Below are positions 1-10,100 of a stretch of 64,000 nt of DNA, one piece after another (within the stretch, counting starts at the first letter, position 1; each line of letters opens with the position of its first letter). The stretch covers positions 310,001-374,000 of the forward strand of contig CBDHEY010000004.1 of NCBI GenBank assembly GCA_965262305.1, read 5' to 3'. The DNA comes from CBDHEY01 sp965262305 (GTDB taxonomy: Bacteria; Pseudomonadota; Gammaproteobacteria; Pseudomonadales; Cellvibrionaceae). The position numbers and the translations under genes were made by a program. Under the pieces are notes generated by a model that was given only the letters and a program-made list of their open reading frames with translations, did not search any database and was not told the DNA's origin.

Positions 1-4
1 TACA

Positions 5-1039
5 ATGAATAAATTATTTTTACGGTTAGCAGCCAGCTTTTCGATTTGTGGCGTATTGGCCATGTGGGCATTTGCAGAAGAACCACAATTACGCGACCCA
101 GTGCCTGCCACCTATACCGTAGTCAAAGGAGACACACTCTGGGATATATCCGGTAAATTCCTGCAAAACCCCTGGATGTGGCCTGAGATTTGGCATGTAA
201 ATGCTCAAATTGAGAATCCACACCTTATTTATCCAGGAGATGTGATCCGCTTAATTTATGTCGATGGACAACCTCGACTTACGCTAGATACTTCAGGTCG
301 TGTATACAAGCTATCACCAACGGCAAGAGTTCTGTCCGCTGGTGAGGCCATAGAAACGATTCCTCTTGAAAAAATAAATAGTTTTTTATCTCGTAGCCGA
401 ATAGTGGACGAAAAAGAGATTGAAGCAGCACCTTATGTTTTAGCGGGAGAGAGTGATCACCTCGTGTCAGGCGCCGGTGATAAGGTTTATGCCCGCGGAG
501 AAGTTGAAGGTGAGTTTTTTGTTTATGGAATTTTCCGTAAAGGCGAAGAATTCAAAGATCCTATTACTAAAGAGAAACTGGGCGTTCAAGCACTGGATAT
601 CGGCACTGGCGAAGTGAGAGCAATTGAGAATGATATTTCAACGCTTTACGTTACTAGGACCACCGAAGAAATTCGCGCAGGAGATCGGTTACTCCGGGAA
701 GAGGAACGCGCAATTGATTCAACTTTTATCCCCTCTCCTCCAAGCACCGAAGTTAACGGCGTGATTCTTGCGGTAGAAGGTGGCGTAAATCAAGTTGGTA
801 AATTCGACGTCGTTGTCATCAACAAAGGAGACCGTGAAGGCATGACCCCAGGAAATGTACTCGCGGTTTATAAACGTGGAAGTCGTATTAAAGATAGAGT
901 TACTGGTGGCTTCGTCACTCTACCAAACGAAAAAGCCGGATTAGTCATGATATTCCGTACTTTCGAGAAAGTTAGCTTTGGTTTGATTCTAGAAGCAGAA
1001 AAAGGCATTAAGGTAAATGATATCGTCATGAATCCTTAA
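5..1039 (+). CDS. Secreted LysM peptidoglycan-binding protein
   Basis: Exported protein of 344 residues expected to bind peptidoglycan through one LysM domain. The N-terminus is a signal peptide (residues 1 to about 25, hydrophobic core ending AFA/EE). LysM follows at about residues 36-85, with the usual start YTVVKGDTLWDIS and the end HLIYPGDVIRL; the insertion with several Trp residues (NPWMWPEIW) is characteristic of the LysM protein encoded upstream of dprA in many gammaproteobacteria. The remaining 250 residues are a conserved but functionally unassigned region. In relatives this gene directly precedes dprA, but here an acyltransferase gene lies between them. The start lies four bases into the window, so the promoter is not visible. 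The family call is secure; the cellular role is not known. Confidence 0.9.
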   Translation: MNKLFLRLAASFSICGVLAMWAFAEEPQLRDPVPATYTVVKGDTLWDISGKFLQNPWMWPEIWHVNAQIENPHLIYPGDVIRLIYVDGQPRLTLDTSGRVYKLSPTARVLSAGEAIETIPLEKINSFLSRSRIVDEKEIEAAPYVLAGESDHLVSGAGDKVYARGEVEGEFFVYGIFRKGEEFKDPITKEKLGVQALDIGTGEVRAIENDISTLYVTRTTEEIRAGDRLLREEERAIDSTFIPSPPSTEVNGVILAVEGGVNQVGKFDVVVINKGDREGMTPGNVLAVYKRGSRIKDRVTGGFVTLPNEKAGLVMIFRTFEKVSFGLILEAEKGIKVNDIVMNP

Positions 1040-1091
1040 CTGGCGAAAATTATTATCGTTTAAATAATCGTCCCCTCATAATAAAATACAA

Positions 1092-1150
1092 TTAAAGCCC
1101 TTCTCTGCATCAAGCCAACCTTGCGTTGGCCGGATGTGTTATGGCTTTAA
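1092..1150. other. Nested inverted repeat (possible structured RNA or terminator)
   Basis: Three coaxial stems are visible. The outer stem is TTAAAGCC (1092-1099) with GGCTTTAA (1143-1150). The middle stem is CATC (1108-1111) with GATG (1133-1136). The inner stem is GCCAAC (1114-1119) with GTTGGC (1125-1130) around the loop CTTGC. It lies between the LysM gene and the acyltransferase gene. There is no strong T-tract after it, so it may be a weak terminator, a leader structure of the acyltransferase transcript or a dispersed palindromic element. Confidence 0.55.
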
Positions 1151-1225
1151 ATATCTTTGGGAGAAATACATTTTTTGGTTTAGAGAGGCTAGCTTATATA
1201 GCAGCCTACTATTGGGAGCTTTACA

Positions 1226-3184
1226 TTGTATTACAGACGAGAGGTAGACGGCCTTAGAGCAATCGCAGTGATTCCAGTGATTTTTTTTCATGCTGGTTTT
1301 TCCGGATTCAGCGGGGGGTTTGTTGGTGTAGACGTATTTTTTGTGATAAGCGGTTATTTAATCACGTCAATAATCCTCAAAGAACACGAATCAAATAAAT
1401 TTTCACTTGTTAACTTCTATGAACGTCGCGCCAGAAGAATACTTCCGGCTTTAAGTGTGGTGCTGGTATTAACAACTTTTACAGCATACACACTCATGTC
1501 TCCCGAGTTCCTTGAATCCTATGCTAAGAGTTTAATATCGGTTACTCTCTTCGCCTCAAATATTTTTTTCAATCTTGAAAGTGGGTATTTTTCTACTGCC
1601 TCTGAAGAGAAACCGCTTCTTCATACGTGGAGTTTGGCGGTAGAAGAACAGTATTATATTTTTTTCCCAGTTCTAATAATGTTGTTTTGGACTTTGGGAA
1701 AGAAAAGTCTCGCGCTAATCATTTCAACACTCTTAATTATTTCACTCGCATATTGTCAGTATTTAGCAAATCTAGGCCTGGTAAACGAAAACTTTTATCT
1801 CATATTTAGTCGAGCTTGGGAATTATTTGTGGGCTCGCTAATCGCATTTGTAAACCCTAACGCTTATCAGATAAAGAACAAAATAAAGGATATTTTGGGT
1901 TGGCTGGGCCTTGGGTTAATCATTTACTCTGTTATTTTTTATGATAAAAATACGCCATTCCCGAGTGTGTATGCGTTAGTCCCTGTCATTGGTGCAGCAA
2001 TGATTATCTTTTTTTGCAATGAGAAAACCAGCAGTGGGCGTTTTCTATCAAATAGGCTATTCGTTGCTATAGGCTTAATATCTTATTCCCTTTATCTTTG
2101 GCATCAGCCGATCTTTGCATTCTTACGACTTAAGACGATAGGAACACCAAGCGCGGAATATTTTGTTTTAGCAATCTTAATGACCACGATCTTTGCGTAC
2201 TTGAGCTACAAATTTGTGGAGACTCCTTTTAGAAATAAAACGCTCATTACTCGCCCAGTTATTTTCGGATTATCTTTATTTGCGCTAGGAAGCTTTTTCT
2301 TAGTGGGTTTAGTTGGGTACAAAAATGACGGATTAGAAAGCCGATTTGGAGAAGATCATTTTTATAAATCAATCGAATTCAGCCCCAAACGAAATCAATG
2401 CCACACTAGAGGAAAAGACTATTTAAATCCGAAAGATGCTTGTGAATACTTTGGTGAGGACAAGTCCTGGGCTGTATTTGGCGACAGTCATATGGTGGAA
2501 GTGGGTTATGCACTCGCTCAAAAACTAAAAAAGGACAATACGGGCTTAGCCCATTTCAGCTTTAGTGGATGCCCGCCAGCATTAAATTTCAATCCTCAAA
2601 AGCCTGGCTGTTCCGAATGGACAAATGAAGCACTTGAGTATATTGAGCAATCAGACACAATTAAAAACATTTTAATCGGATATAGATACGCCTTTTATTT
2701 ACAAGGAGGGCACCTCGAATCTTATCCAGCAATACCTAATCATGACCCTGAATACAAAAAATTTAACGAAAAGGCTGGCCAAGCGCTAGCAACATCTGAG
2801 GAAATATTGTGGGAGAGCCTTTCTGAAATCGTATCAAGGTTGGTGACTTCAGGTAAAAGAGTGTACCTGTTATACCCCATACCCGAACTCCCTGCGCACA
2901 TCTCGAAGCTAGTGACACCATTTAGTATTTATAATCACGACTACCCATTGGATTTAACAAATACGGTTAGCAAAGAGCACTACGAAGGTAGAAATAAATT
3001 TATACTCGATAAACTCGATGGTTTTGCTTTTAATAACAATGTTATCCCCATCAAGACTTACGACATTCTATGCAACGATAATTTTTGTCCCGCGATAGAG
3101 GGAGAATACGCGCTGTATTTTGATGACAACCACTTGAGTGTCGAAGGCGCTAGAATACTGCTTGAAAAAAGCTCAATATTTTAG
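1226..3184 (+). CDS. OafA/YrhL-type membrane acyltransferase with SGNH domain
   Basis: Integral membrane O-acyltransferase of 652 residues, predicted to transfer acetyl or similar groups onto a surface polysaccharide or lipopolysaccharide. The N-terminal acyltransferase-3 domain (about residues 1-345) begins YRREVDGLRAIAVIPVI and contains FFVISGYLIT and the EEQYY motif; about ten membrane segments are seen. The C-terminal extracytoplasmic part (about 390-650) is an SGNH-hydrolase-like domain with GDSH as nucleophile block and DDNHLS as the probable catalytic Asp-His block. The start is TTG at 1226, preceded by GGGAG at 1214-1218. The conserved RREVDGLRA motif sits immediately after it, which supports this start. 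The gene interrupts the usual lysM-dprA neighbourhood and may have been gained there. The acceptor is unknown. Confidence 0.88.
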   Translation: MYYRREVDGLRAIAVIPVIFFHAGFSGFSGGFVGVDVFFVISGYLITSIILKEHESNKFSLVNFYERRARRILPALSVVLVLTTFTAYTLMSPEFLESYAKSLISVTLFASNIFFNLESGYFSTASEEKPLLHTWSLAVEEQYYIFFPVLIMLFWTLGKKSLALIISTLLIISLAYCQYLANLGLVNENFYLIFSRAWELFVGSLIAFVNPNAYQIKNKIKDILGWLGLGLIIYSVIFYDKNTPFPSVYALVPVIGAAMIIFFCNEKTSSGRFLSNRLFVAIGLISYSLYLWHQPIFAFLRLKTIGTPSAEYFVLAILMTTIFAYLSYKFVETPFRNKTLITRPVIFGLSLFALGSFFLVGLVGYKNDGLESRFGEDHFYKSIEFSPKRNQCHTRGKDYLNPKDACEYFGEDKSWAVFGDSHMVEVGYALAQKLKKDNTGLAHFSFSGCPPALNFNPQKPGCSEWTNEALEYIEQSDTIKNILIGYRYAFYLQGGHLESYPAIPNHDPEYKKFNEKAGQALATSEEILWESLSEIVSRLVTSGKRVYLLYPIPELPAHISKLVTPFSIYNHDYPLDLTNTVSKEHYEGRNKFILDKLDGFAFNNNVIPIKTYDILCNDNFCPAIEGEYALYFDDNHLSVEGARILLEKSSIF

Positions 3185-3337
3185 GGACCACAAATTAGCC
3201 AATAAATCGAGATATTTGGACATTAACAAGCCCAAAACAAATCTTGTATGTTAGATCTAGGATTTACATATAAATATAAGTAATATAAGCTTGAACATTA
3301 TGTAAAGCACGGACAATTACTATCAAGGAAGAAAACC

Positions 3338-4483
3338 ATGGATTATTCTGCGGCTCAAATACTATTTCTTAATTTCCTACCAGGTGTTGGAAACAGCACG
3401 TTTTGGCAAATCGTCAACCAATACCCGCGATTCAATGACTTACTTTCTGATAAAGCGCTAATCGCCAAATTACCCGAAAAAGCGGTCCCAGATATTGTTA
3501 AGTTGCAAGAACAGGGAGATCAATGCCCCTTAATGCAACGCGCATTTGCCGAGCTCGATCTCGTCGAACAAACGGGCGTATCTCTCCTAACCTATAGAGA
3601 CCCCGAGTACCCTTCACTATTAAAAGAAATTTCTTCGTCTCCTCCAATGCTCTACGTTAGAGGTGACATCAGCATGTTGAGTTTTCCTCAAATAGCCATG
3701 GTCGGTAGCCGCAATACATCAAGCAATGGCCGCCAAACGGCAGAGAGTTTTAGCTCGGAACTCGCCGCAAATGGCTTTGTGATTACAAGTGGGCTGGCAC
3801 TTGGAATTGATGCTTCAGCACACAAAGGCGCCATTAAAGCAGGCGGAAAGACGATAGGTGTTATTGGTACAGGGATTGACCGTATTTATCCCGCACGAAA
3901 CGCTCGACTCTACGAAGACATAATCTCCAGTGGCGGCGCCATAGTGAGTGAGTTTCCGTTTGGTACAGAAGCAATTCCCCATAATTTTCCTCGTCGAAAT
4001 CGTACTATAAGCGGTTTAAGCTGCGGTACACTGGTTATCGAAGCAGCATTAAAGAGCGGATCCTTGATTACCGCGAGGTACGCACTCGAACAAAATCGCG
4101 AAGTCTTTGCAATTCCTGGGTCAATTCATAATCCACTGAGCAGAGGTTGTAATACTTTGATCAAAAGCGGCGCAAAACTCGTGGAAAGAGCCGAAGATAT
4201 ATTGGACGAATTAAGTGGCATGATGGCTTACCAATGGGAAAAGCTCGACAAACAAAAAAATACCCATAGACCCACTTTACCCAAAGCAGTTTTAACGGAA
4301 GCGGAAGAGAAAGTCTACGAACAAGTCGGTTTCGATTACATCGGTTCTGATGACATCCTAAATAACCTTGATCTGCCTATAGGCGATGTAATGGCTCACT
4401 TGATGAGCCTTAGAATTAAAAGGAAGGATCGCCTTAGAAGGTCCTGGGTATATTCGGTTAATTTAGTGCTTCTTTATCATTAA
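3338..4483 (+). CDS. dprA: DNA processing protein DprA, C-terminus frameshifted
   Basis: DprA binds single-stranded DNA and loads RecA during natural transformation. The Rossmann-fold core is intact: MVGSRNTSSNGRQTA, ITSGLALGIDASAHKGA, GVIGTGIDRIYP and the PRRNRTISGLS block. The C-terminal winged-helix (DML1) domain is damaged: after HLMSL the reading frame gives RIKRKDRLRRS and ends at 4483. Removing one T from the TT at 4410-4411 restores the family-typical ending MSLELKGRIALEGPGYIRLI, with a TAG stop at 4464-4466. So either the genome has a one-base insertion replacing the last residues, or the consensus has an error here. An AGGAAG ribosome site precedes ATG 3338. The next gene is tsaC, 231 bases on. 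Confidence 0.92.
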   Translation: MDYSAAQILFLNFLPGVGNSTFWQIVNQYPRFNDLLSDKALIAKLPEKAVPDIVKLQEQGDQCPLMQRAFAELDLVEQTGVSLLTYRDPEYPSLLKEISSSPPMLYVRGDISMLSFPQIAMVGSRNTSSNGRQTAESFSSELAANGFVITSGLALGIDASAHKGAIKAGGKTIGVIGTGIDRIYPARNARLYEDIISSGGAIVSEFPFGTEAIPHNFPRRNRTISGLSCGTLVIEAALKSGSLITARYALEQNREVFAIPGSIHNPLSRGCNTLIKSGAKLVERAEDILDELSGMMAYQWEKLDKQKNTHRPTLPKAVLTEAEEKVYEQVGFDYIGSDDILNNLDLPIGDVMAHLMSLRIKRKDRLRRSWVYSVNLVLLYH

Positions 4484-4714
4484 TGGGTTGAGACTGGCAT
4501 AAACTTGCTCTATTTCAAGTTTTATCGTACTTTAAGTCTATATTGTTTTGATGCTGTTTGGCGTTTCAAAGGCATTTTCTGACAACCCAGATTAACACGA
4601 TTATCGCACTCTCAACTCAAGCACTGACAAGAAATATCTCACTCATAATGATAGAAAGCGCATAACACACAAGGCAACGTTCAAGAACAATTAAGGCAGG
4701 TTACAATTCTCATT

Positions 4715-5275
4715 ATGGATTGGCGTTTTCATCCCAAAATTGGCTTCTGTGTGGATACTTTATGCGTTGGTGGTGTCATCGCCTACCCCACGGAAGCGGT
4801 TTGGGGCTTGGGTTGTCATCCGTTTTGCGAGTCTGCGGTCACAGATATTTTATATTTAAAAAAGAGACCCTGGAGAAAAGGTCTTATTTTGGTTGCAGGG
4901 TCCATTGAGCAAGTCGAATTTCTCATTCATGATATTCCAGCACTCCAGCAAGATACTCTAGCTCAATCTTGGCCGGGGCATATCACTTGGTTGATAGAGC
5001 ATAAAAACCGAATACCTGAAATTGTTCACGGCGAACATTCAACGGTAGCCGTAAGAGTAAGCACTCACCCCATCATAACTGCTCTTTGTGATTTATTCGG
5101 CGGCCCAATAGTTTCTACTTCAGCAAACCCTGCCGGTTTAGAGCCGGCAAAAACAGTCACCCGCGCGCGTAAGTATTTTTCCTCAAAGCACGTGGTGTTT
5201 GCCCCAGGTCAAATTGGTAAGCAGAAAAATCCTTCAATTATTAAAAATCTGCAAACGGGCGAGCAAATCAGGTAA
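4715..5275 (+). CDS. tsaC: Threonylcarbamoyl-AMP synthase TsaC (YrdC/Sua5 family)
   Basis: Makes threonylcarbamoyl-AMP from threonine, bicarbonate and ATP, the first step of t6A37 modification of ANN-decoding tRNAs in the cytoplasm. The 186-residue length matches the short TsaC form, which lacks the Sua5 C-terminal domain. Visible motifs are AYPTEAVWGLGC near residue 23, the basic LKKRPWRKGLIL block, SWPGHITWLIE, STVAVRVSTHP and STSANPAG, and the conserved end IIKNLQTGEQIR. The dprA-tsaC-hemF-aroE order is a recurrent gammaproteobacterial arrangement. ATG 4715 is the only sensible start; an AAGGCAGG stretch lies about 14 bases upstream. Confidence 0.95.
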   Translation: MDWRFHPKIGFCVDTLCVGGVIAYPTEAVWGLGCHPFCESAVTDILYLKKRPWRKGLILVAGSIEQVEFLIHDIPALQQDTLAQSWPGHITWLIEHKNRIPEIVHGEHSTVAVRVSTHPIITALCDLFGGPIVSTSANPAGLEPAKTVTRARKYFSSKHVVFAPGQIGKQKNPSIIKNLQTGEQIR

Positions 5276-5388
5276 GCTGTTTCTTTGTGAAAAACATCAA
5301 TCTAGCCTTGATCAGAAATGCGCGCCAAGCCATTTGTAAACGACTTTAGCAGTCAACAAAATCCATACTAAAAAAGAGATATAAAACT

Positions 5389-6306
5389 GTGAGCGACCAA
5401 CCTAATAAAATCGCTGTTAAGGACTATCTACTCTCCCTCCAAGACCAAATATGCGATCGTCTAGGGGATGTAGATGGCAAAGAACTATTTGTGGAAGAAA
5501 CCTGGGATCGAAGTGAGGGCGGCGGCGGTCGTTCACGCGTGTTGGCCGACGGAGCAGTGATTGAAAAAGGAGGTGTAAACTTTTCCCACGTAATGGGTGA
5601 TGCTATGCCCGCCTCAGCAACTGCAAGCCGGCCAGAGTTAGCTGGAAGAAGCTTTGAAGCGATGGGCGTCTCTCTCGTCATTCACCCTCATAACCCGTAT
5701 GTACCAACCAGTCATGCAAATGTGCGATTTTTTATCGCGGAGAAGGAAGACGCAGAGCCAGTTTGGTGGTTTGGCGGCGGCTACGATTTAACACCCTATT
5801 ACGGAAATGAGGAAGATTGCCAGAGCTGGCACCAAACCGCAAAGAATGCATGCGAACCATTTGGCGAAGGCACATATAAAAAATACAAAGACTGGTGTGA
5901 TGAATATTTTTATTTAAAACATCGGGATGAACCAAGAGGCATTGGAGGTCTATTTTTCGACGACTTAAACGAACCTAACTTCGAACAAAGTTTTGCATTT
6001 ATGCGCAGTGTGGGCTCAAGTTATATTGAAGCCTATGAACCTATCGTGCAGCGGCGAAAAGACCAACCATATGGCGAAAGAGAACGGGAGTTTCAATTAT
6101 ACCGCCGTGGACGCTATGTGGAATTTAATCTCGTATATGACAGGGGAACGCTATTTGGGCTGCAAACGGGTGGTAGAACAGAATCTATTCTCATGTCATT
6201 GCCTCCATTAGTGCGATGGGAATACAACTGGCAACCAGAGCCAGGAACACCCGAATCCGAGCTATACACTCACTTTCTTAAACCTAAAGACTGGATCTCA
6301 CCTTAA
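5389..6306 (+). CDS. hemF: Oxygen-dependent coproporphyrinogen III oxidase
   Basis: Oxidative decarboxylation of coproporphyrinogen III to protoporphyrinogen IX, the aerobic route in heme synthesis; a soluble homodimer. At 305 residues it has the usual bacterial length. Diagnostic motifs are present: the glycine-rich EGGGGRSRVL, GVNFSHVMGD, HPHNPYVPTSHANVRFF, WWFGGGYDLTPYY, KHRDEPRGIGGLFFDDL, YRRGRYVEFNLVYDRGT, and the C-terminal LPPLVRWEYNW. Translation starts at GTG 5389, preceded by AAGAG at 5374-5378. Its stop overlaps the aroE start by one base (TAATG), indicating translational coupling. Confidence 0.97.
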   Translation: MSDQPNKIAVKDYLLSLQDQICDRLGDVDGKELFVEETWDRSEGGGGRSRVLADGAVIEKGGVNFSHVMGDAMPASATASRPELAGRSFEAMGVSLVIHPHNPYVPTSHANVRFFIAEKEDAEPVWWFGGGYDLTPYYGNEEDCQSWHQTAKNACEPFGEGTYKKYKDWCDEYFYLKHRDEPRGIGGLFFDDLNEPNFEQSFAFMRSVGSSYIEAYEPIVQRRKDQPYGEREREFQLYRRGRYVEFNLVYDRGTLFGLQTGGRTESILMSLPPLVRWEYNWQPEPGTPESELYTHFLKPKDWISP

Positions 6307-7100
6307 TGGACCGTTACGCAGTATTTGGCAACCCCATCGCTCAATCCAAATCACCTGAAATTCATGCTAATTTCGCAAAGCAAACTGATCAGGATATCCT
6401 ATATACCAAGGAGCTGATTCCTCAAGTTGAATTTGAGATCTACGCCAAACGCTTTTTCGACGAAGGTGGTAAGGGTTTGAATGTCACGGTGCCCTTCAAA
6501 GAGGATGCATTTCGCTTTGCTGATGAACTCACAGATCGTGCGAAAGCGGCAGGAGCAGTGAACACACTGGCCATCAGAGAAAATGTCACAGTATTAGGAG
6601 ACAATACCGACGGCGCGGGACTGGTTTTTGATATTAAACGACGTTTGGGCTGGGAAATAAAGCACAAGAACCTTTTGATATTAGGGGCAGGCGGAGCGGT
6701 AAAAGGCGTGCTGCTCCCATTTTTAAACGAACTCCCAAGTTTACTCACGATCGCGAATCGCACCGCTGAAAAAGCCGCTTTGCTCGCTAATAAATTCAAC
6801 GAAACCACCGCAGGTATTGTGGTTCACGGATGTGGTTATTCTGAACTCGAAGGTCAATCCTTTGACTTAATCATTAATGGAACCTCTGCTAGTCTTGGAG
6901 GTGACGTACCTCCGATCCCAACATCGTGTTTAAATCCTAATTTTAACGCCTACGATATGGTGTATGGTGCGGAACCGACACCATTTATGAAGTGGGCAAA
7001 CGATCAAAATGCAAAGCACGTTTCTGATGGCTATGGCATGCTTTTGTGCCAGGCCGCAGAGAGTTTTTACCTTTGGCGTGGAGTAAGACCTGAAGTTTAA
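6306..7100 (+). CDS. aroE: Shikimate dehydrogenase (NADP+)
   Basis: Reduces 3-dehydroshikimate to shikimate in aromatic amino acid synthesis. At 264 residues it is a normal-length single-domain AroE. The substrate domain has GNPIAQSKSPEIH near the N-terminus, NVTVPFKEDAF with the catalytic Lys, and DNTDGAGLV with the catalytic Asp. The NADP-binding Rossmann loop is ILGAGGAVKGV, followed by ANRTAEKA; the C-terminal GYGMLLCQAAESFYLW block is also intact. It is coupled to hemF by a one-base overlap and followed closely by a strong hairpin terminator, so it is the last gene of this block. Confidence 0.97.
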   Translation: MDRYAVFGNPIAQSKSPEIHANFAKQTDQDILYTKELIPQVEFEIYAKRFFDEGGKGLNVTVPFKEDAFRFADELTDRAKAAGAVNTLAIRENVTVLGDNTDGAGLVFDIKRRLGWEIKHKNLLILGAGGAVKGVLLPFLNELPSLLTIANRTAEKAALLANKFNETTAGIVVHGCGYSELEGQSFDLIINGTSASLGGDVPPIPTSCLNPNFNAYDMVYGAEPTPFMKWANDQNAKHVSDGYGMLLCQAAESFYLWRGVRPEV

Positions 7101-7129
7101 ACTCGGTGAATAACTAAGCTATATAAACG

Positions 7130-7156
7130 AAAAAGCCGGCTATATGCCGGCTTTTT
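7130..7156. terminator. Bidirectional Rho-independent terminator
   Basis: An 11-base perfect stem: AAAAAGCCGGC (7130-7140), loop TATAT, then GCCGGCTTTTT (7146-7156). The arms supply an A-tract and a T-tract on each strand, so it can stop transcription from aroE (+) and from the convergent cytochrome/propeller gene (-). Confidence 0.93.
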
Positions 7157-7175
7157 AATGAAAGTCTCTCGTTGC

Positions 7176-10100
7176 TTACTTAAGATTTTGTCTATTTCTG
7201 CGAGCCAATAATAAGCTTAAGAGCCCTAAAATAAACAGATTTAAGCTACCACCACCACCAGCATCTGTTGCACCAGGCAATAACCCATTAACATCTGGTT
7301 GCTCTAGAAAATCACCATCATCCCCATCAATACCATTTGAATCTCGCTGAGGAGTAGCAGAGGGAATTGGCTCAGGAGTTTGGGGCTCTGGCTCAGGAAT
7401 ATTAATAGGCTCATTTGTAGAAGTAGGCTCTGGCACCGGCTCAGAAGTTGGCGCTTCAGTAGGATCTGGTGTTGGTTCTGGAGTTGGGTCAGGAGCCGCT
7501 GTTGGTGTTGGAACAGGAATCGGCGATGAAATAGGTCCAATAATCACTTCAGCGTTGTCATCCGGCGCACTTTGTGTATCGATTTCTTTGATAAACTGAA
7601 CGAGGTTGTTCATATCAGCTTCCGAAAGCGAAGCTGCTGCATAGTGAGCGCTAGCTCTTGCGACATCATCTGGTGTACTGAGCGTCAGATCGTCTATGGT
7701 AAGTCCTGTATCCGTCGAAGAGCCGCCGAGGTAACTCATACTTATCGTATTATCACCTTCAATTAGTTCTATTTGAATCCCTGCAGTCTCAAACACGTTT
7801 CCATTTTCGCCATTAGAAAGTGCTGGCGCATGATTAAGCTCTACCAAACCCACTTGTGAGTTATCATTCACTCGATAACGTAATTCATCACCTTGGGCCG
7901 CATTCACCCCTGCGTAGCGCAATCTCATATAGCCGGTACCAGCGCTACTGCTCGCGACGGTAAAACGGATAACAGTTTCCGATTCGCCAAGCATGCCAAC
8001 ACCACCTTCACCACGAAGATATTCCGGACCACTCACAACACCAGCCGTGCCATTAATTATGCTGGCATCCTCACCTTGATAGACAGTACCACCAATCGTT
8101 GTAAAGATATCTTCTATCGTTTCAGCACTGCCATCATGTAAATACGGTGCCGAAGCAAAAACGCCTAATAACGAAGGTGTTTTGATCCCTGGCAGTTCTT
8201 CATTTAGTCGATTACCTGAATACTCGCGTAAAGTCCCTACATCGTGGACTTGGCCGTCAGTATATGCTTGTCCTCTGTGGCATTCCTGGCAATTCAAATC
8301 AGAGAAAATTTGCAACCCTAGTAGAGCATTAGCACTATTAACACCATTAGGTTGACGATAGGGACTTTTAGGTAAACTCTCTTTTCCAAGCGAGGACACA
8401 TAAGCTGCTAGCGCATCGAGATCCGTGTCTTAATCCAGCTTTAGGCGCACCCAATGGTGATTCGGTAGCAGCAAATTGGCCGCCAGTTAAAAACCCCTGT
8501 CCACCAAAATTGTCTCGTATATCATTTTCAAAGTCTTGAATTTCATCGAAATTAGCAGACCAATGAACGGGACCGAACTTCAAACCCATTCTGCCGACGA
8601 GTGAAGTAGTATTACGAAGTCCCTCTCCTCTTCCCGTAAAATCGAACGTTCGGCCATCATGCCCGCCATCAATATGACATGTTGCACAACTAATATAGCC
8701 ATTTAAGCCACTCATTTCTTCACTAGCGTGATAAAATATTTGCTTACCCAATAAAACGATTTCATCTAAAGCCTCATTCTCGACAGTATCTAATCATGGC
8801 CTGAAGCGTGAAACGCTCGTGGCAGTTCCCAGCCAAGAATGCGGCTCAATATCGTAGGCCGAAACAGCTTCGATCTCATGTAAAGTTCTTCAGCGAACAA
8901 ACTCTCTGTAGTACCGAGTCAATACATAATCCTTGAGGAGCTAAGCCCTGTCGCAAATTCAGAAGGAATCGCTTTGTTTGGTGTCAAAACCTTGCCATTG
9001 GAGAAAATATCGAAATATTTGAACCTCATTAATACCTTGCAATAGAAACGAACAGGTATTCTGCATCGAGGGGATATTGCTAGGCTCGAAGGAGAATCTG
9101 CGTTGTCTAAGATCGAACACGAGCAGATTCTAACTTCTTCCCCATTGTTAGTCGACTTAAATCAATCGTCGCTAATAGCAGTTCTAACAGAGTTATCGTC
9201 ATCTAGGTCTTCGACTGCCAGAACTCACAGATAACACTGCGGTCGGTATTGTCTTTTTTACCAACAACATAAGCACTTAGTGCCATGTAGGATGGATAGC
9301 AACACTTGCTAAATAATTAGGAATACCACTCCCATTATCAATATCGTCTTCACTGTAATCTTTTAGCGAGTCGTAATGGATTTAACTAAAGATTCCAATT
9401 GCGCTGTATCTACTCGCCATACCTCACCCCAATTTTGGTTTGAAATAAAACGTGTAACCAGCAATGTACCGCCATCTTCGAGAGATCAGCCATAGCGCTC
9501 GCAGTTTCGGCCCTAATGCGATTGGCTGTATCATTCATCAAACATAGATTTCTATTCGGTACATCTAAACGAACCAATTCACCAGAGCCATATAAACTTA
9601 CATACGCGATTTGTTTTGAAGGACTCATAACAATGCCATAGGGCGAACTACCATAATCAAACATGATGTTATCTAAAAGCTCCCCATCTGGCGCATAAAC
9701 TCTTACCTGATCTTCATTTCTAAGAGTAACCCAGACATTTCCGGATCCATCCACTGCAACATTTTGAGGTTTATCACCTACCTGGAATTCGCTGAGCTTT
9801 TCGGGCTCAGAAGATGAAACTTCGGTAACAGTGTCATTATCAGGGTTAACCGTCCAAACCCTGCCATTTCAGCATCACAAGATATAGGTGAGGAAATAAG
9901 TGAATGGTCCACATTGTCAAATGTTTCGGAAATGACAGTCACTCCTTTAGTTGCAGCCCGCACAGTACCTTGGGAATCCCTAACTTGAACTGTGACTATA
10001 AATAAACCAGGCGAGGTAAAAGTATAATCAGCTGAATTAGCAGGCCCCCAAGGCCCAGGACCATTACCATCACTAAAGTCAAAACGAAATTCGATTGGTT

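Noticed and set aside
8752..9409. A second small gene or noncoding gap inside the cytochrome/propeller region
   Set aside because: Shifted-frame reading gives continuous propeller protein, so this is part of the frameshifted gene, not a separate locus.
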